64,000 nucleotides of DNA from assembly GCA_002030045.1 (NCBI GenBank), contig LQBI01000001.1, positions 207,538-271,537 on the forward strand, given 5' to 3'. The translations under genes and the position numbers were made by a program. The DNA comes from Candidatus Aegiribacteria sp. MLS_C (GTDB lineage: Bacteria > Fermentibacterota > Fermentibacteria > Fermentibacterales > JCC-6). The notes below the pieces were generated by a model, which did not search any database, was not told the origin of the DNA, and saw nothing but the letters and a program-made list of their open reading frames with translations. Positions within the stretch are counted from its first letter, which is position 1, and every line of letters starts with the position of its first letter. Positions 29,523 to 38,139 of this stretch are shown here, in pieces.

Positions 29523-30301
29523 GCCGGTCTCCTTTCGAACAGCCTGTCCAGGCTGGATGGGAGTGAATCCATGTACACCGCGCCGGTGGCGTATGCGAAC
29601 TTCGAGAAGGAGACCAGGTCGAGCTGGAACTCCTGTATGAGTCTCAGGAACCAGGCGGGCATCCTGTACCTGAACTTGATCTCCAGGACCTGGAACCCGT
29701 CGGATATCCCGTAGCACTCTGTGTGCGGATGTCCGGTGGGGAAGGATCTGTAGGCCATGGTACCCCTGTCCAGCGTGACCCTGAAGTCCGGATTGGCCCT
29801 GTTCTCGAAGGCAGTCCTGCGGTAGTCCACAACCACGCTTGGTGATATCCGCTTCCTGAATACGTCGTACACGAACCTCCTGCCGGTGTTGCACAGGTCC
29901 TGCCTCTGCATGAGAAGACCTGCCAGGTCAGTAGTCCCCCTGCCCAGTGCCTCCTCGGTATCAGAGGGATCCAGAAGCATCCTGTGCTTGTAGACAAGGT
30001 TGCCGTTTCTGCCCTTCAGTTCGAGGAAAAGAGGCTGGACGTAGCTGCTCGAAGCGCTGTAGCTGCGAAGTCGGAACTTGTACCTCTTCCTGAGCCCGGC
30101 CAGCTTCTCGTGGTAGAGTTCGAAGGAGTCCGTGTCGAAGTAGTGGCTCCGCACGAAGTAATCGCCTTCGGCACCTGAATTGACATCCCTCTGGAGTCTC
30201 AGGTCGAGTTCCCTGATAACGCCTGGCAGTGTATCGGGATCCAGGAGGTACTTGAACTCGTACCTGTGGAAATGCAGCCTGGGCAGTCCGCTTTCGGGCA
30301 T
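29510..30301 (-). CDS. VTC-domain (polyphosphate polymerase-like) protein
   Basis: The 263-residue soluble protein has the VTC tunnel-domain pattern: RYEFKYLLD near the N-terminus, RSHYFDTDSFELYHEKL, RKRYKFRLRSY, LFLELKGRNGNLVYKHR, and a late LEIKFRYRMP. Alternating basic and acidic residues in these strands line the catalytic tunnel of yeast Vtc4, which makes polyphosphate from ATP. Bacterial members are cytoplasmic, of unproven activity, and usually adjoin DUF4956 and CotH genes, as here. The ATG at 30301 overlaps the stop of the porin-like gene by one base, so the genes are coupled. Confidence 0.85.
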   Translation of the reverse strand: MPESGLPRLHFHRYEFKYLLDPDTLPGVIRELDLRLQRDVNSGAEGDYFVRSHYFDTDSFELYHEKLAGLRKRYKFRLRSYSASSSYVQPLFLELKGRNGNLVYKHRMLLDPSDTEEALGRGTTDLAGLLMQRQDLCNTGRRFVYDVFRKRISPSVVVDYRRTAFENRANPDFRVTLDRGTMAYRSFPTGHPHTECYGISDGFQVLEIKFRYRMPAWFLRLIQEFQLDLVSFSKFAYATGAVYMDSLPSSLDRLFERRPACLS

Positions 30302-31359
30302 CAGAGGTCCACCGCCGCCTCCAGCAGGTAGTCCATCCTCTCCTCCTCGAAGAGCATTTCACTTGGCCTGTGGCTCACCGCGGCTGCGCTCACGGTGAAA
30401 GGGCTGCCGGTGTCCAGTTCGAGTGTCACCGTCAGTTCATCCTCCCTGGACGCTTCGTTCCTGTCGGGCTTCCAGGAGCCGTAGGAGACGGATGCGGTTA
30501 TGCTCCTGATGGAAGGCCGCCAGGTGAGCCACGTGATGCCGGCGGTACACCACCATGTCTGGAAGTCCGGCGCCGGGTCGCCGGCCATTACGTTTGCAAG
30601 GTCCCAGTTGTCTCCCCGGATATACTCACCTCTCATCATCATTGAGAAATCCCCGGACAGGTCCCGGCTGAACTGAAGATCGGCCCCGTAGGCCATCTGC
30701 CTGGAGGAGACCACGTAACCCTCCACGGAGCTGAGGTCGGTCTCGCCGAACCTGAGGGAAGTCAGCCCTGCGCCAAGCTCGATGTCCATGGGAAGCCGGA
30801 AGAGTGCTCGCACAGCGTACTGCACCTCGTTGTCCTGGTTCTCGAAGTCGGGTGAACCGTTGAACACTCCCAGTGAAATCTCCGGCAGGGGATCGATACC
30901 GGGGGATACTACAATCATGGCTCCTATGTCCCTGCCCGAATAGAGAAGGTCCTCCAGCTCGCCGTCGCCTGCGAAGTGGTCGATGGACTGGAGGTCCCAG
31001 CGGCTGAGCATGGTATTGAGGCAGAAGGGCTTCTTGAACCTTCCCAACGTGAGTCCCAGCTCATTCAGGGGCTGCCATTCAATGAAACAGTCCTTGACGT
31101 AGATGTCCTCCGGCCTGGTCTCCAGCTGAAGCTGTCCCTCGGTGTTGCCGGTCACTCGAAAGTCCGCAGATAGACCGGCGGATTCCACCATGAAACTCCT
31201 GTCGGGGACCTCGAGAGATCCGCCGAACTGGCCGAACCTGACCTTCAAGTAGGCGGACAGTGTGAAGCTCTCGGCGTTCCCGTTCTCCACGTCGACATCG
31301 GCTACGCACACCGATGCCGCCAGCAGTGCCAGAATGAAAGGTATCCGTCTGATGGTCAT
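30301..31359 (-). CDS. Porin-like outer-membrane beta-barrel protein
   Basis: The 352-residue protein has a signal peptide (IRRIPFILALLAASVCVA) and many amphipathic beta-strands ending in aromatic residues (LKVRFGQFGG, EGQLQLETRPED, LGLTLGRFKKPF, SITASVSYGSW). The segment LGRFKKPFCLNT resembles phosphate-selective porin O/P family barrels. It ends in AAVDL rather than the usual aromatic residue. It is co-transcribed with the VTC and DUF4956 genes, which raises the possibility of phosphate or polyphosphate uptake; that link is inference. GAGGAG lies eight bases before the ATG. Confidence 0.68.
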   Translation of the reverse strand: MTIRRIPFILALLAASVCVADVDVENGNAESFTLSAYLKVRFGQFGGSLEVPDRSFMVESAGLSADFRVTGNTEGQLQLETRPEDIYVKDCFIEWQPLNELGLTLGRFKKPFCLNTMLSRWDLQSIDHFAGDGELEDLLYSGRDIGAMIVVSPGIDPLPEISLGVFNGSPDFENQDNEVQYAVRALFRLPMDIELGAGLTSLRFGETDLSSVEGYVVSSRQMAYGADLQFSRDLSGDFSMMMRGEYIRGDNWDLANVMAGDPAPDFQTWWCTAGITWLTWRPSIRSITASVSYGSWKPDRNEASREDELTVTLELDTGSPFTVSAAAVSHRPSEMLFEEERMDYLLEAAVDL

Positions 31360-31378
31360 TGTTCAAGCTCCTCGATCA

Positions 31379-31392
31379 TTCATGTACATGAA
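31379..31392. promoter_or_regulatory. Perfect 14-bp palindrome upstream of the porin gene
   Basis: TTCATGTACATGAA is a perfect palindrome 20 bases upstream of the porin ATG, in the untranslated region between two minus-strand genes. It has the size of a dimeric repressor operator. No flanking consensus promoter is convincing. Confidence 0.35.
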
Positions 31393-31448
31393 GAGTAACG
31401 ATAACATACCGTGCACCCGGGACCAATACCCACACCCGCCGCACACCG

Positions 31449-33968
31449 TCACCGACCGGTCGTTCCGTTCCTCAGGACAACGATCTTCGATGAGGCCGTC
31501 GCGCCCATTGACCTGACCACAACGAAGTAGACCCCGGTGGAGAGCCCTTCCAGCTCCAGCTGTACCGTCCCCTCCATGCTGCCGAGAAGCCTCGGTTCGA
31601 TCACCATCCTGCCCGAAAGGTCGTACACGGATACCTCCCCCGGCGAGGCTGTGAAGTATTCGATCACGATGGAGCAGCATGCCGGATTGGGCCAGGTCCG
31701 CTGGATCACCGGAGGGAAAGAGAATGCCGAGGGCCACCCCGGATTGGGTGCCCCGGGAGTTCCCGGCATCTCCGCCGCCTGCCAGCTGCAGGGCTCCTCC
31801 ATGGGCATGTCCGGGCGCCGGAGGTACATCAGGTCGCCTGAAAGGGGCCATGAGGAGGAGTCGAATAGAACGGACAGCACGGACCTCTCCCCGTCCATGA
31901 GGAGAATGCCGTCCCTCTCCCCGTTGAGGCCGAACTCCAGCCCCTCCACCGCCGCTATGTCGCCGGAGTAGAACGACCGGAATCCGTCGATGTCCTGGCA
32001 CACCACCAGGAACCTTCCCGGATCTATGGTCGTGCCGTCGGGAATGACGCCGGTATGGAGTCCTCCGTCCAGGACGACCCAGCCCGAGAGGTCCACTGTC
32101 CTGTAGCCGATGTTGAAGAACTCTATCCAGTCTCCCGCATCTCCCCGGTGACATATTTCGGAGAGGACGAGAACCGCGCCGGACTCCCCGCTCTGCACCT
32201 CGTTCCCCACCGTGACCGTCAGCGCCTCCTGCCAGGAAGGATCCAGAACAAGCAGATCGGTCCCGGAGGGCGAGTCAATGACCAGGTCTCCGAACACCAT
32301 GCTCCCCGGCGGCAGGATGAGTTTCAGCAGCCCGGACCTGTTGGTCAGGAAGAGAGTGTCCCCGGGTTCCATCAGCGCTCTGTCGGGAGCGAAGATCCTT
32401 GCGGGGGGATCCCCTGCCTGGAAACCGTAGAAAGATAGGTCCAGCGGCTCATTCGAACCGTTGACCAGTGGCAGTGACCACAGGAAAGTGTTGTACCTCA
32501 CGGGATCCAGCACCTCCAGGTCCCCGTGGTGTGCGGGGTAAGGGCTTCGCCGTGCCGTGGGGGCGCACACCCTGCGCTTCTCCGATGTGGAGTGGCCGTA
32601 GGCCGGGTAGTAGTAGGTGCAGGGCCCCTGCTGGGAGACGATGGAGTAGTCAAGGGCCACCCTGACGTGGGTCTGCCATTCCGGAAACGGGAACCGGCCA
32701 CTCCAGACCAGCCCTGAAGCACCGACCCTCTCGAGGCTGTAGTGGACCGACATGTTGCCGTCGGACCAGACGGTGATCCCCGCCCAGCCGGGCGGCGACT
32801 CAAGCTCCACAGTGACGGTCACGCTGTCATCCGCCCCCCAGGGAGGGAAATCCCACCTCGAGAACTCCATGGAGACCAACTCGATGGGCGACGGCACCGA
32901 GGCCATGACAGGCAGGTAGTCCGCTCTCTCCTGAAGGTCTTCCGCCAGGATGTCCACAGCGTCCTCGAAGTTCTGGTTCGATCCGTTCTTCATGGTGTCG
33001 GCGTAGACGCTCTCCCTTATCTCCCAGTAGATTGAGTCCATGACCCCGGGCAGTTCCTCCGCCATCAGCTGCGCAGCCTGGAGCATCCTCTGCGAGTACA
33101 GCTGGCGGAAGGTACCGTCCCTGAGCATTAGGTTCACCAGCGGGGATATGTCGAAGCAGAAAAGGGAATGCTCCTCGACCCAGTCGGGATTGTACTCGCC
33201 GTTCCACCTGTTCCCGAAGGTTGCGTCCCTGTCCCAGGGGTAGTACCTCCATTCTCCTTCCTGGGTCAGGTGGAGGTAGTAGTTCTTGCTTATGGCATCC
33301 TCGTCGTGTATGGCCATCGCTATCGCGGTGTTTGTGATCACGTCGTCGCTGCTGATGCCGTGCGGGAGACCCAGGTTCACCAGGTCTATCAGGTGACGGA
33401 GAAGGGGGAGTTCCTCGTCCCAGCCTCTCTCCGCCTCGAACCCGGCGGTCCCGGAGGTGTCGCAGGGTTGCCACACCATCCTTCCCAGGTGGTCGACGGA
33501 CTTGAAAAGGGGACCGTCCTCCAGACCGTTCCTGCGGTAGAAGAAGCCGTCGATCCTCTCCACCTGTACGTAGACTCCGTAGTAATCACCGTTCACGTAG
33601 AACTCCACGTGCCGGGTAAGAGGGGCCGGGAGCCCCATCTCCCTGGACATGAGCATGCCCAGTGCGTTCCTCATGAATGTCCTGTCCCTGTACTGGGCGT
33701 CCAGCAGAAGGTGTGAGCAGTCCGTCAGGGAGGTGTCGAAGAGTTCCAGCTTCCAGCTCTTCTTGGGGTAGAAGAGGGACGAACCTCCCCTGAAACCGGC
33801 CAGACAGCTGCAGGCGCCGGCCGGGGTCTCGACCCACGCCGGGAACTGCAGGTCCTCAAGCGGATTCTGGTAGAGCATGTTCAGGTAGGCGGGATCGATC
33901 TGGAGATGGTAGCTCTCCAGGTCCCCCTGACCGGCGGAAATGCAAAGAATCCCGAGAAGAAGCTGCAT
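31449..33968 (-). CDS. CotH-kinase-like surface protein with lamin-tail and C-terminal sorting-type domain
   Basis: The 839-residue protein has a signal peptide (MQLLLGILCISAGQ), a CotH domain over about residues 20-350 (GGSSLFYPKKSWKLELF, RTFMRNALGMLMSREMGLPAP, FYVNGDYYGVYVQVERIDGFF, WRYYPWDRDATFGN), an intermediate beta region, a lamin-tail domain (SEICHRGDAGDWIEFFNIGYRTVDLSGW) and a C-terminal WPNPACCSIVIEY...VYDLSGRM...TGVYFVVV module. It is the second CotH protein within 10 kb and shares architecture with 24836-28165 but lacks the beta-helix. The start has TTGGAGG upstream and a promoter at 34043-34071. Confidence 0.86.
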   Translation of the reverse strand: MQLLLGILCISAGQGDLESYHLQIDPAYLNMLYQNPLEDLQFPAWVETPAGACSCLAGFRGGSSLFYPKKSWKLELFDTSLTDCSHLLLDAQYRDRTFMRNALGMLMSREMGLPAPLTRHVEFYVNGDYYGVYVQVERIDGFFYRRNGLEDGPLFKSVDHLGRMVWQPCDTSGTAGFEAERGWDEELPLLRHLIDLVNLGLPHGISSDDVITNTAIAMAIHDEDAISKNYYLHLTQEGEWRYYPWDRDATFGNRWNGEYNPDWVEEHSLFCFDISPLVNLMLRDGTFRQLYSQRMLQAAQLMAEELPGVMDSIYWEIRESVYADTMKNGSNQNFEDAVDILAEDLQERADYLPVMASVPSPIELVSMEFSRWDFPPWGADDSVTVTVELESPPGWAGITVWSDGNMSVHYSLERVGASGLVWSGRFPFPEWQTHVRVALDYSIVSQQGPCTYYYPAYGHSTSEKRRVCAPTARRSPYPAHHGDLEVLDPVRYNTFLWSLPLVNGSNEPLDLSFYGFQAGDPPARIFAPDRALMEPGDTLFLTNRSGLLKLILPPGSMVFGDLVIDSPSGTDLLVLDPSWQEALTVTVGNEVQSGESGAVLVLSEICHRGDAGDWIEFFNIGYRTVDLSGWVVLDGGLHTGVIPDGTTIDPGRFLVVCQDIDGFRSFYSGDIAAVEGLEFGLNGERDGILLMDGERSVLSVLFDSSSWPLSGDLMYLRRPDMPMEEPCSWQAAEMPGTPGAPNPGWPSAFSFPPVIQRTWPNPACCSIVIEYFTASPGEVSVYDLSGRMVIEPRLLGSMEGTVQLELEGLSTGVYFVVVRSMGATASSKIVVLRNGTTGR

Positions 33969-34042
33969 GGACCTCCAACGAGAGTATACGTCAGGCGGGC
34001 TGTAGGAAACGTCCTTGATCTACTCCAGGAGCACGCCGTTCT

Positions 34043-34071
34043 AGTATAGGTCCCGTAAGGTGTTACCGCAA
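34043..34071 (-). promoter_or_regulatory. Sigma-70-type promoter for the CotH/porin/VTC/DUF4956 minus-strand genes
   Basis: On the minus strand TTGCGG (34071-34066) and TATACT (34048-34043) are exactly 17 bases apart. Predicted transcription starts near 34036, about 68 bases before the CotH start. A second TATACT occurs closer to the gene but without a good -35. Confidence 0.5.
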
Positions 34072-34120
34072 CGACCTGAGAAGGTTCCGGACTCTCCCTG
34101 CCGTCCTCGGGCAGGAGGGG

Positions 34121-35290
34121 TCACTGCCTGTCCGTGGACCCGGTGAGCAGTGTCACGTTGCTCCTGGTGAAGAAACCGTCGAAACCTCCGTAGCGGTGTA
34201 TGTATTCGTTTACGATCATGGTGTGTTCCGAGGGTTCCGTGAAGGTCTGCCTGAGACCCTCCTCCTCAGAGCCCACCAGCTCTATCAGGAACCCCTGTCC
34301 GCTGTCGACCAGCGTACTGTAGACCTCGCGGATGTCCCCGGTATCGAAGGCCATGTGGTGGACCCTGGGACCGTAGTTCTCTATGAACTTCTCAGTAGGC
34401 CCGGAATGCTCCGTGCCGGCGAAGGGCCTTATGCCGGAAGTGAAGACCATGGCGTAGTCCTCCGGCGAGAGACGGGCCACGTTGGTGATGGAGTTGAAGA
34501 TCTCGACGTAGACGGAGAAGTCGAAGGTGTAGTTCGTGAGTTCCATGAACTCTACGATGGCCCTGTCCCTGTCCTCGGCACGAACCCGGGTGGCCATATG
34601 GTCGAGGAAGCCCACCTTTTCCCCAAGGTTTCCCGGAGGCGGCGGGGCGTCCCATGACAGTTCCTCCCTCTCTGCGGAACCGAAATTCCCCGGCTCGCCC
34701 CTCCACTGCACGAAGCCCAGCGCGTTGCCGGTGTACTCCGAGGGATGCGTCTCCAGGTAGAGGTAGCCGTCGAAGGACCTGATCCCGTCATCCGCGAAGC
34801 TCCGTCCCGCCTCCCTCTGTATCTCGTGGTAGGCCGCAATGTCGGTCACGGAGAAAACCAGCGTTTCCAGCCTGGTGATCGGGAAACGGGAGGACTTCGG
34901 TCCACTGTTGAACCTGGTGAAGGGGTTGCGGCCGCCCGTCCTGTGCCTGACCATGATCCCGGCGGAACCCTCTCTGGTGAGGAGCAGAGCCTTCTCACCC
35001 GGTCCGGTGAAACCGCCGCCGGGCCTGTGGCCGGTCCGGACCGCAAGCTCCTCGGCAGCGGGGAAGAGCCTGTCCTCCTCCGTGTTGATGATCACGAACT
35101 CAAGTCCTCCCACCAGACCCTCCAGCCCCGAGCTGCGTCTCTCCTCCAGTACCCTTGGGATCTGCTCCTCGAGGTATCGGTCGCTGTTGCTGAAATCGTA
35201 TGACCGGTCGGAATTGACGCCGCATACGGGACAGTGACCCTCATCCGTATGGTGCACCTTCCGGCATCTTCCGCATACGATCTTTCCCAT
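34121..35290 (-). CDS. Zinc-ribbon protein fused to an HPPD-like vicinal-oxygen-chelate dioxygenase domain
   Basis: The 389-residue protein opens with a zinc ribbon (Cys6, Cys9, Cys20, Cys23). Residues about 140-385 resemble 4-hydroxyphenylpyruvate dioxygenase: iron ligands His231 (FLDHMATRV), His312 (VHHMAFDTGDI) and Glu362 (VNEYIHRYGG), plus LRQTFTEP and the C-terminal GFFTRSNVTLL helix. HPPD uses Fe(II) and O2 on 4-hydroxyphenylpyruvate; the substrate-binding parts outside the core look divergent, so the substrate is not certain. Normal HPPDs lack a zinc ribbon. No other tyrosine-catabolic genes are nearby. The neighbour upstream in transcription is the flavocytochrome at 35312. Confidence 0.72.
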   Translation of the reverse strand: MGKIVCGRCRKVHHTDEGHCPVCGVNSDRSYDFSNSDRYLEEQIPRVLEERRSSGLEGLVGGLEFVIINTEEDRLFPAAEELAVRTGHRPGGGFTGPGEKALLLTREGSAGIMVRHRTGGRNPFTRFNSGPKSSRFPITRLETLVFSVTDIAAYHEIQREAGRSFADDGIRSFDGYLYLETHPSEYTGNALGFVQWRGEPGNFGSAEREELSWDAPPPPGNLGEKVGFLDHMATRVRAEDRDRAIVEFMELTNYTFDFSVYVEIFNSITNVARLSPEDYAMVFTSGIRPFAGTEHSGPTEKFIENYGPRVHHMAFDTGDIREVYSTLVDSGQGFLIELVGSEEEGLRQTFTEPSEHTMIVNEYIHRYGGFDGFFTRSNVTLLTGSTDRQ

Positions 35291-35311
35291 GGGGCTCGTT
35301 ACCTTCCGGTA

Positions 35312-36673
35312 CTAGAGAGAGAACCTCTCCATGTGGATGCTCCTCTCGTCGACATTCCTTTCCCTCAGGATCCCGTGGACCATGGCCATCATCGGCGGAG
35401 GACCGCAGATGTAGAAGGAGGACCCTGCCGGATCCCCCACCAGTCTGTCGATCTTCTCCCCGTCCACGTAACCGGTCTCGCCCGTCCAGTCATCGCCTGG
35501 ACTGCTGAGGACCGGCACCATCTCCAGCTCCGGCGCTCCTTCGGGCCCGGACATTCTCTCCAGTTCATCCCTGAAGACGAGGTCCTGCTCCGTCCTGCAG
35601 CCGTACAGCAGCAGAACCTTCCTTCGGTCGCCGGTATCCCTCATGTAGCGCAGCATGCTCATGAAGGGAGTTATTCCGATCCCTCCCGCCATGAACACGA
35701 TCCTGGACGGCTCGTTCCCGAGCAGGTAGGTGAACCTGCCGTATGGGGCCATGACCACCGCGCCGTCGCCCGCCTCGGTCTTCCCGACCGTGGCGGTGAA
35801 GTCTCCCGACTCCTTGGGAGATATGCTCACGTATCCCTTCTGCGCAGGACTCGAGGAAATGGTGAAGGGATGCTCCTCGGTGGGTAGACCCCTTGCCCTC
35901 AGAAGGGTGACGAACAGGAACTGGCCGGGCAGGTAGTCGAAACCCCTCCGTCCCCGTGGCGGTTCCATGCTGATGTCCCATACGTCCCGACCGATGCGGG
36001 ACACGCCGGTGACCTTCCATGGACGGAGCCTCCCCCCGAACCTCCTGTAGACCGTCAGATGCAGGTAAGAGAAGGCGCCTGCTCCCAGAAGGATGAACCA
36101 GAGCACTCTGAACGCTGCGGGCTGGTAACGGACCGAGGCTGCATAGCTGTGCATGAAGATACCGGCGAGAATGACCGGCGTAAGAAGACTGTGCCCGCGG
36201 AACCACCACTGGAAGGGCAGGCGGAGCCTGGAGTGGAACAGGGCGGCGATGCCGAAGAACACCAGTACGGCTAGTGTAAGCTTTGCAGCCATCAGGTGCC
36301 AGGGGAGGTCGAGTGAGAGGAGCAGCTCCCTGTTGTTCCTGCCCAGTGCAAGGAGAACCGGATGCGCTGTCACGAACAGCGCGCCTATGACCCCCGTTAC
36401 CCTGTGGACCCTCAGGAGCCGGTCCAGTCCGAAGGGTCTCTCCACCCACCTGAACCTCGAGGAGAAAAGGGGCTGCAGCGCCAGTACGGCGAACCCCGTC
36501 ATGCCGAGGACGAGGCCCGCACCGGCAACACAGTCACTCCCGTAACCTCCTCCGGTTATCTCACGGACAATGATCGGCGAGAGGACCAGCAGGGCGTAGA
36601 GCAGTGTCCTCCAGAGGACCGCCAGCCTGTGGCGGGCGGTGCCGGTCACCCGGTATCCTGCGGCGGCGGGCAC
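35312..36673 (-). CDS. Ferric-reductase-like transmembrane flavocytochrome (FAD/NAD(P)H)
   Basis: The 453-residue protein has about six helices in its first 210 residues, with candidate haem-ligating histidines in LLRVHRVTG, VTAHPVLL, WFRGHSLLT and IFMHSYAA. The reductase half has the FAD motif HPFTISSSP, the nucleotide site GGIGITPFMSMLRYM and the C-terminal YICGPPPMM. This is the ferric reductase / NADPH oxidase superfamily: electrons pass from NAD(P)H via FAD and haem across the membrane. The acceptor is not deducible. The GTG start lies three bases after the DOMON gene stop, suggesting a functional pair. Confidence 0.86.
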   Translation of the reverse strand: MPAAAGYRVTGTARHRLAVLWRTLLYALLVLSPIIVREITGGGYGSDCVAGAGLVLGMTGFAVLALQPLFSSRFRWVERPFGLDRLLRVHRVTGVIGALFVTAHPVLLALGRNNRELLLSLDLPWHLMAAKLTLAVLVFFGIAALFHSRLRLPFQWWFRGHSLLTPVILAGIFMHSYAASVRYQPAAFRVLWFILLGAGAFSYLHLTVYRRFGGRLRPWKVTGVSRIGRDVWDISMEPPRGRRGFDYLPGQFLFVTLLRARGLPTEEHPFTISSSPAQKGYVSISPKESGDFTATVGKTEAGDGAVVMAPYGRFTYLLGNEPSRIVFMAGGIGITPFMSMLRYMRDTGDRRKVLLLYGCRTEQDLVFRDELERMSGPEGAPELEMVPVLSSPGDDWTGETGYVDGEKIDRLVGDPAGSSFYICGPPPMMAMVHGILRERNVDERSIHMERFSL

Positions 36674-36676
36674 GGG

Positions 36677-37213
36677 TCAGAGTTCCAGTTCTGCGGTATG
36701 GGCTTCTGTGTGCATTCCAGAGAAACCGTCGCTGTCGCTCCATGCCACCAGTATCCTGATGGTCTCCCCGGCTTGAAGCGCCGGGTCCAGTTCGTCGGAG
36801 GGCTCCTTCGGCAGCGAGAACGACATGACCGTGTACCCGTCGGTCTCGGTAACGTTCCCGTCGATCAGGTCGTCGCTGCCGCCGTTATCCGTATCCGGGG
36901 AATGAGATATGGGAGAGGTGCCGTGGTCGTCCCTCAGATGGGCTCCCTCATCATCGGCGTAGCCGATGACGAGGTTGGCGTCCCTCATGGCGGGACCGCC
37001 GCCGAAGCCTATGGAGACCCAGCCACCTGCCGGAGCCTCCAGACTGAAGCTGAAGCGGTCGTCGGACTCCGACCAGGACAGCGAGGCTCCCTCGATATCC
37101 ACCGTCTTCCAGCCGTCCCCCGCGTCATGCGGGATCAGTTCGCCCAGTTCGTGGGCGTGAAGAGGCGCCTGGAATACCAGGGCCAGCAGGACCGTTGTCA
37201 TGGCGTATTTCAT
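36677..37213 (-). CDS. Exported DOMON-domain (putative cytochrome b-type haem) protein
   Basis: The 178-residue protein has a signal peptide (MKYAMTTVLLALVFQAPLHA) and a single DOMON/DoH beta-sandwich: GGWVSIGFGGGPAMRDANLVIGY in the core, later GMHTEAHTAEL at the end. DOMON domains bind haem or sugars; the Met in PAMRDAN and the His residues near the C-terminus are plausible axial ligands. It lies immediately upstream of the ferric-reductase-like gene in the same transcript, so it may be its periplasmic electron partner. GAGGAAGGG precedes the ATG. Confidence 0.8.
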   Translation of the reverse strand: MKYAMTTVLLALVFQAPLHAHELGELIPHDAGDGWKTVDIEGASLSWSESDDRFSFSLEAPAGGWVSIGFGGGPAMRDANLVIGYADDEGAHLRDDHGTSPISHSPDTDNGGSDDLIDGNVTETDGYTVMSFSLPKEPSDELDPALQAGETIRILVAWSDSDGFSGMHTEAHTAELEL

Positions 37214-37309
37214 TATTCCCTTCCTCTTTTCGGGATCGCTTCGAATCCGATGTTTTCGTTATTCCAATATAGAGCATGCTCCGTTCCCGAGGTAGGCGCC
37301 GTCGTAATG

Positions 37310-37338
37310 TTGACAAGGGATGTCCGTCGACATACTGT
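37310..37338 (+). promoter_or_regulatory. Strong sigma-70-type promoter with a dyad in its spacer
   Basis: TTGACA (37310-37315) and TACTGT (37333-37338) are 17 bases apart. ATGTC and GACAT (37320-37333) form a 14-base dyad across the spacer, a possible repressor site. It drives the disrupted flavoprotein gene and perhaps the bacterioferritin behind it. Confidence 0.55.
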
Positions 37339-37398
37339 GAGAAGTAAAGGTGTTCTCGGAAGATAGAGCATGATCGGACTGGAAGGGTTGAGGTCGGA

Positions 37399-38011
37399 GT
37401 GGAACGGAAATACGATGTGGTCATACTTGGGGCGGGTACTGCGGGGCTCTCGGCCCCCCTTCGATCCCTCCACCCTTCAGGTCGGAGATCTGCCGATGTT
37501 CCTGGCCGGGGACGTGAACCGCAGGCACCCTGTGCTTCACGAGGCCTCCGACGACGGAAGGATAGCTGGTTACAACGCGATCGCTGAGAAACCCTCCGCC
37601 TTCCTGCGCAAGGCGAGGATGGGAGTGGTGTTCACCCATCCCTCGATCGCTTCCGTGGGAGTGGGTCCCGGCATGCGGGGGACCGTGACGGGCGAATACG
37701 ACTACGACGACCAGGGCAGGGCTGTGATGACCTCCAGGAACGGAGGACTGGTGAGGGTCTACGCCGCTTCCAACGACAGCAGGATACTGGGTGCCTCCCT
37801 GGTGTCACCGGGAGGGGAGCACACGGCACACCTTGCAGCCTGGGCGGTCCAGTGCGGCATGACCGTATTTGAAATGCTTCAGATGCCCTACTACCATCCC
37901 ACCCTGGAAGAGGGGCTGAGAAGCGCGGTGAGGGATGCCGCGCGAAAGCTTCTGGTAAGGGAGGAGGGACAGGCCCTGCCGGAGCTTCCCCTGGGCCGTT
38001 CGGGACCTTAG
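37399..38011 (+). pseudogene. Internally deleted, frameshifted lipoamide-dehydrogenase/mercuric-reductase-family flavoprotein
   Basis: GTG 37399 opens a frame encoding ERKYDVVILGAGTAGLSA, the N-terminal FAD-binding strand of a class I disulfide flavoprotein. After about 21 residues (near 37460) homology jumps in a different frame to FDPSTLQVGDLPMFLAGDV and LHEASDDGRIAGYNA, the second FAD motif of the same family, then a complete dimerisation domain ending at 38011 (YHPTLEEGLRSAV). The redox disulfide, the NAD domain and about 250 residues between are gone and the frame is shifted. It is therefore a deletion pseudogene or an assembly collapse, not a working enzyme. An intact relative is lpdA at 6438. 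Confidence 0.8.
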
Positions 38012-38139
38012 GTCGTTCCGCGGGTATTGACATGGATGGCCGGGGGTAAATAATAAACGAACTGTACCCATGACATCCCCATCGCAGGATGTGGATGGAA
38101 CACGGGCTGTCGTGCCCGGACAATGAGGAAAGGAAAGAG

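Noticed and set aside
37240..37260. TTCGAATCC resembling a tRNA T-loop
   Set aside because: No acceptor stem, anticodon stem or CCA-side pairing surrounds it.
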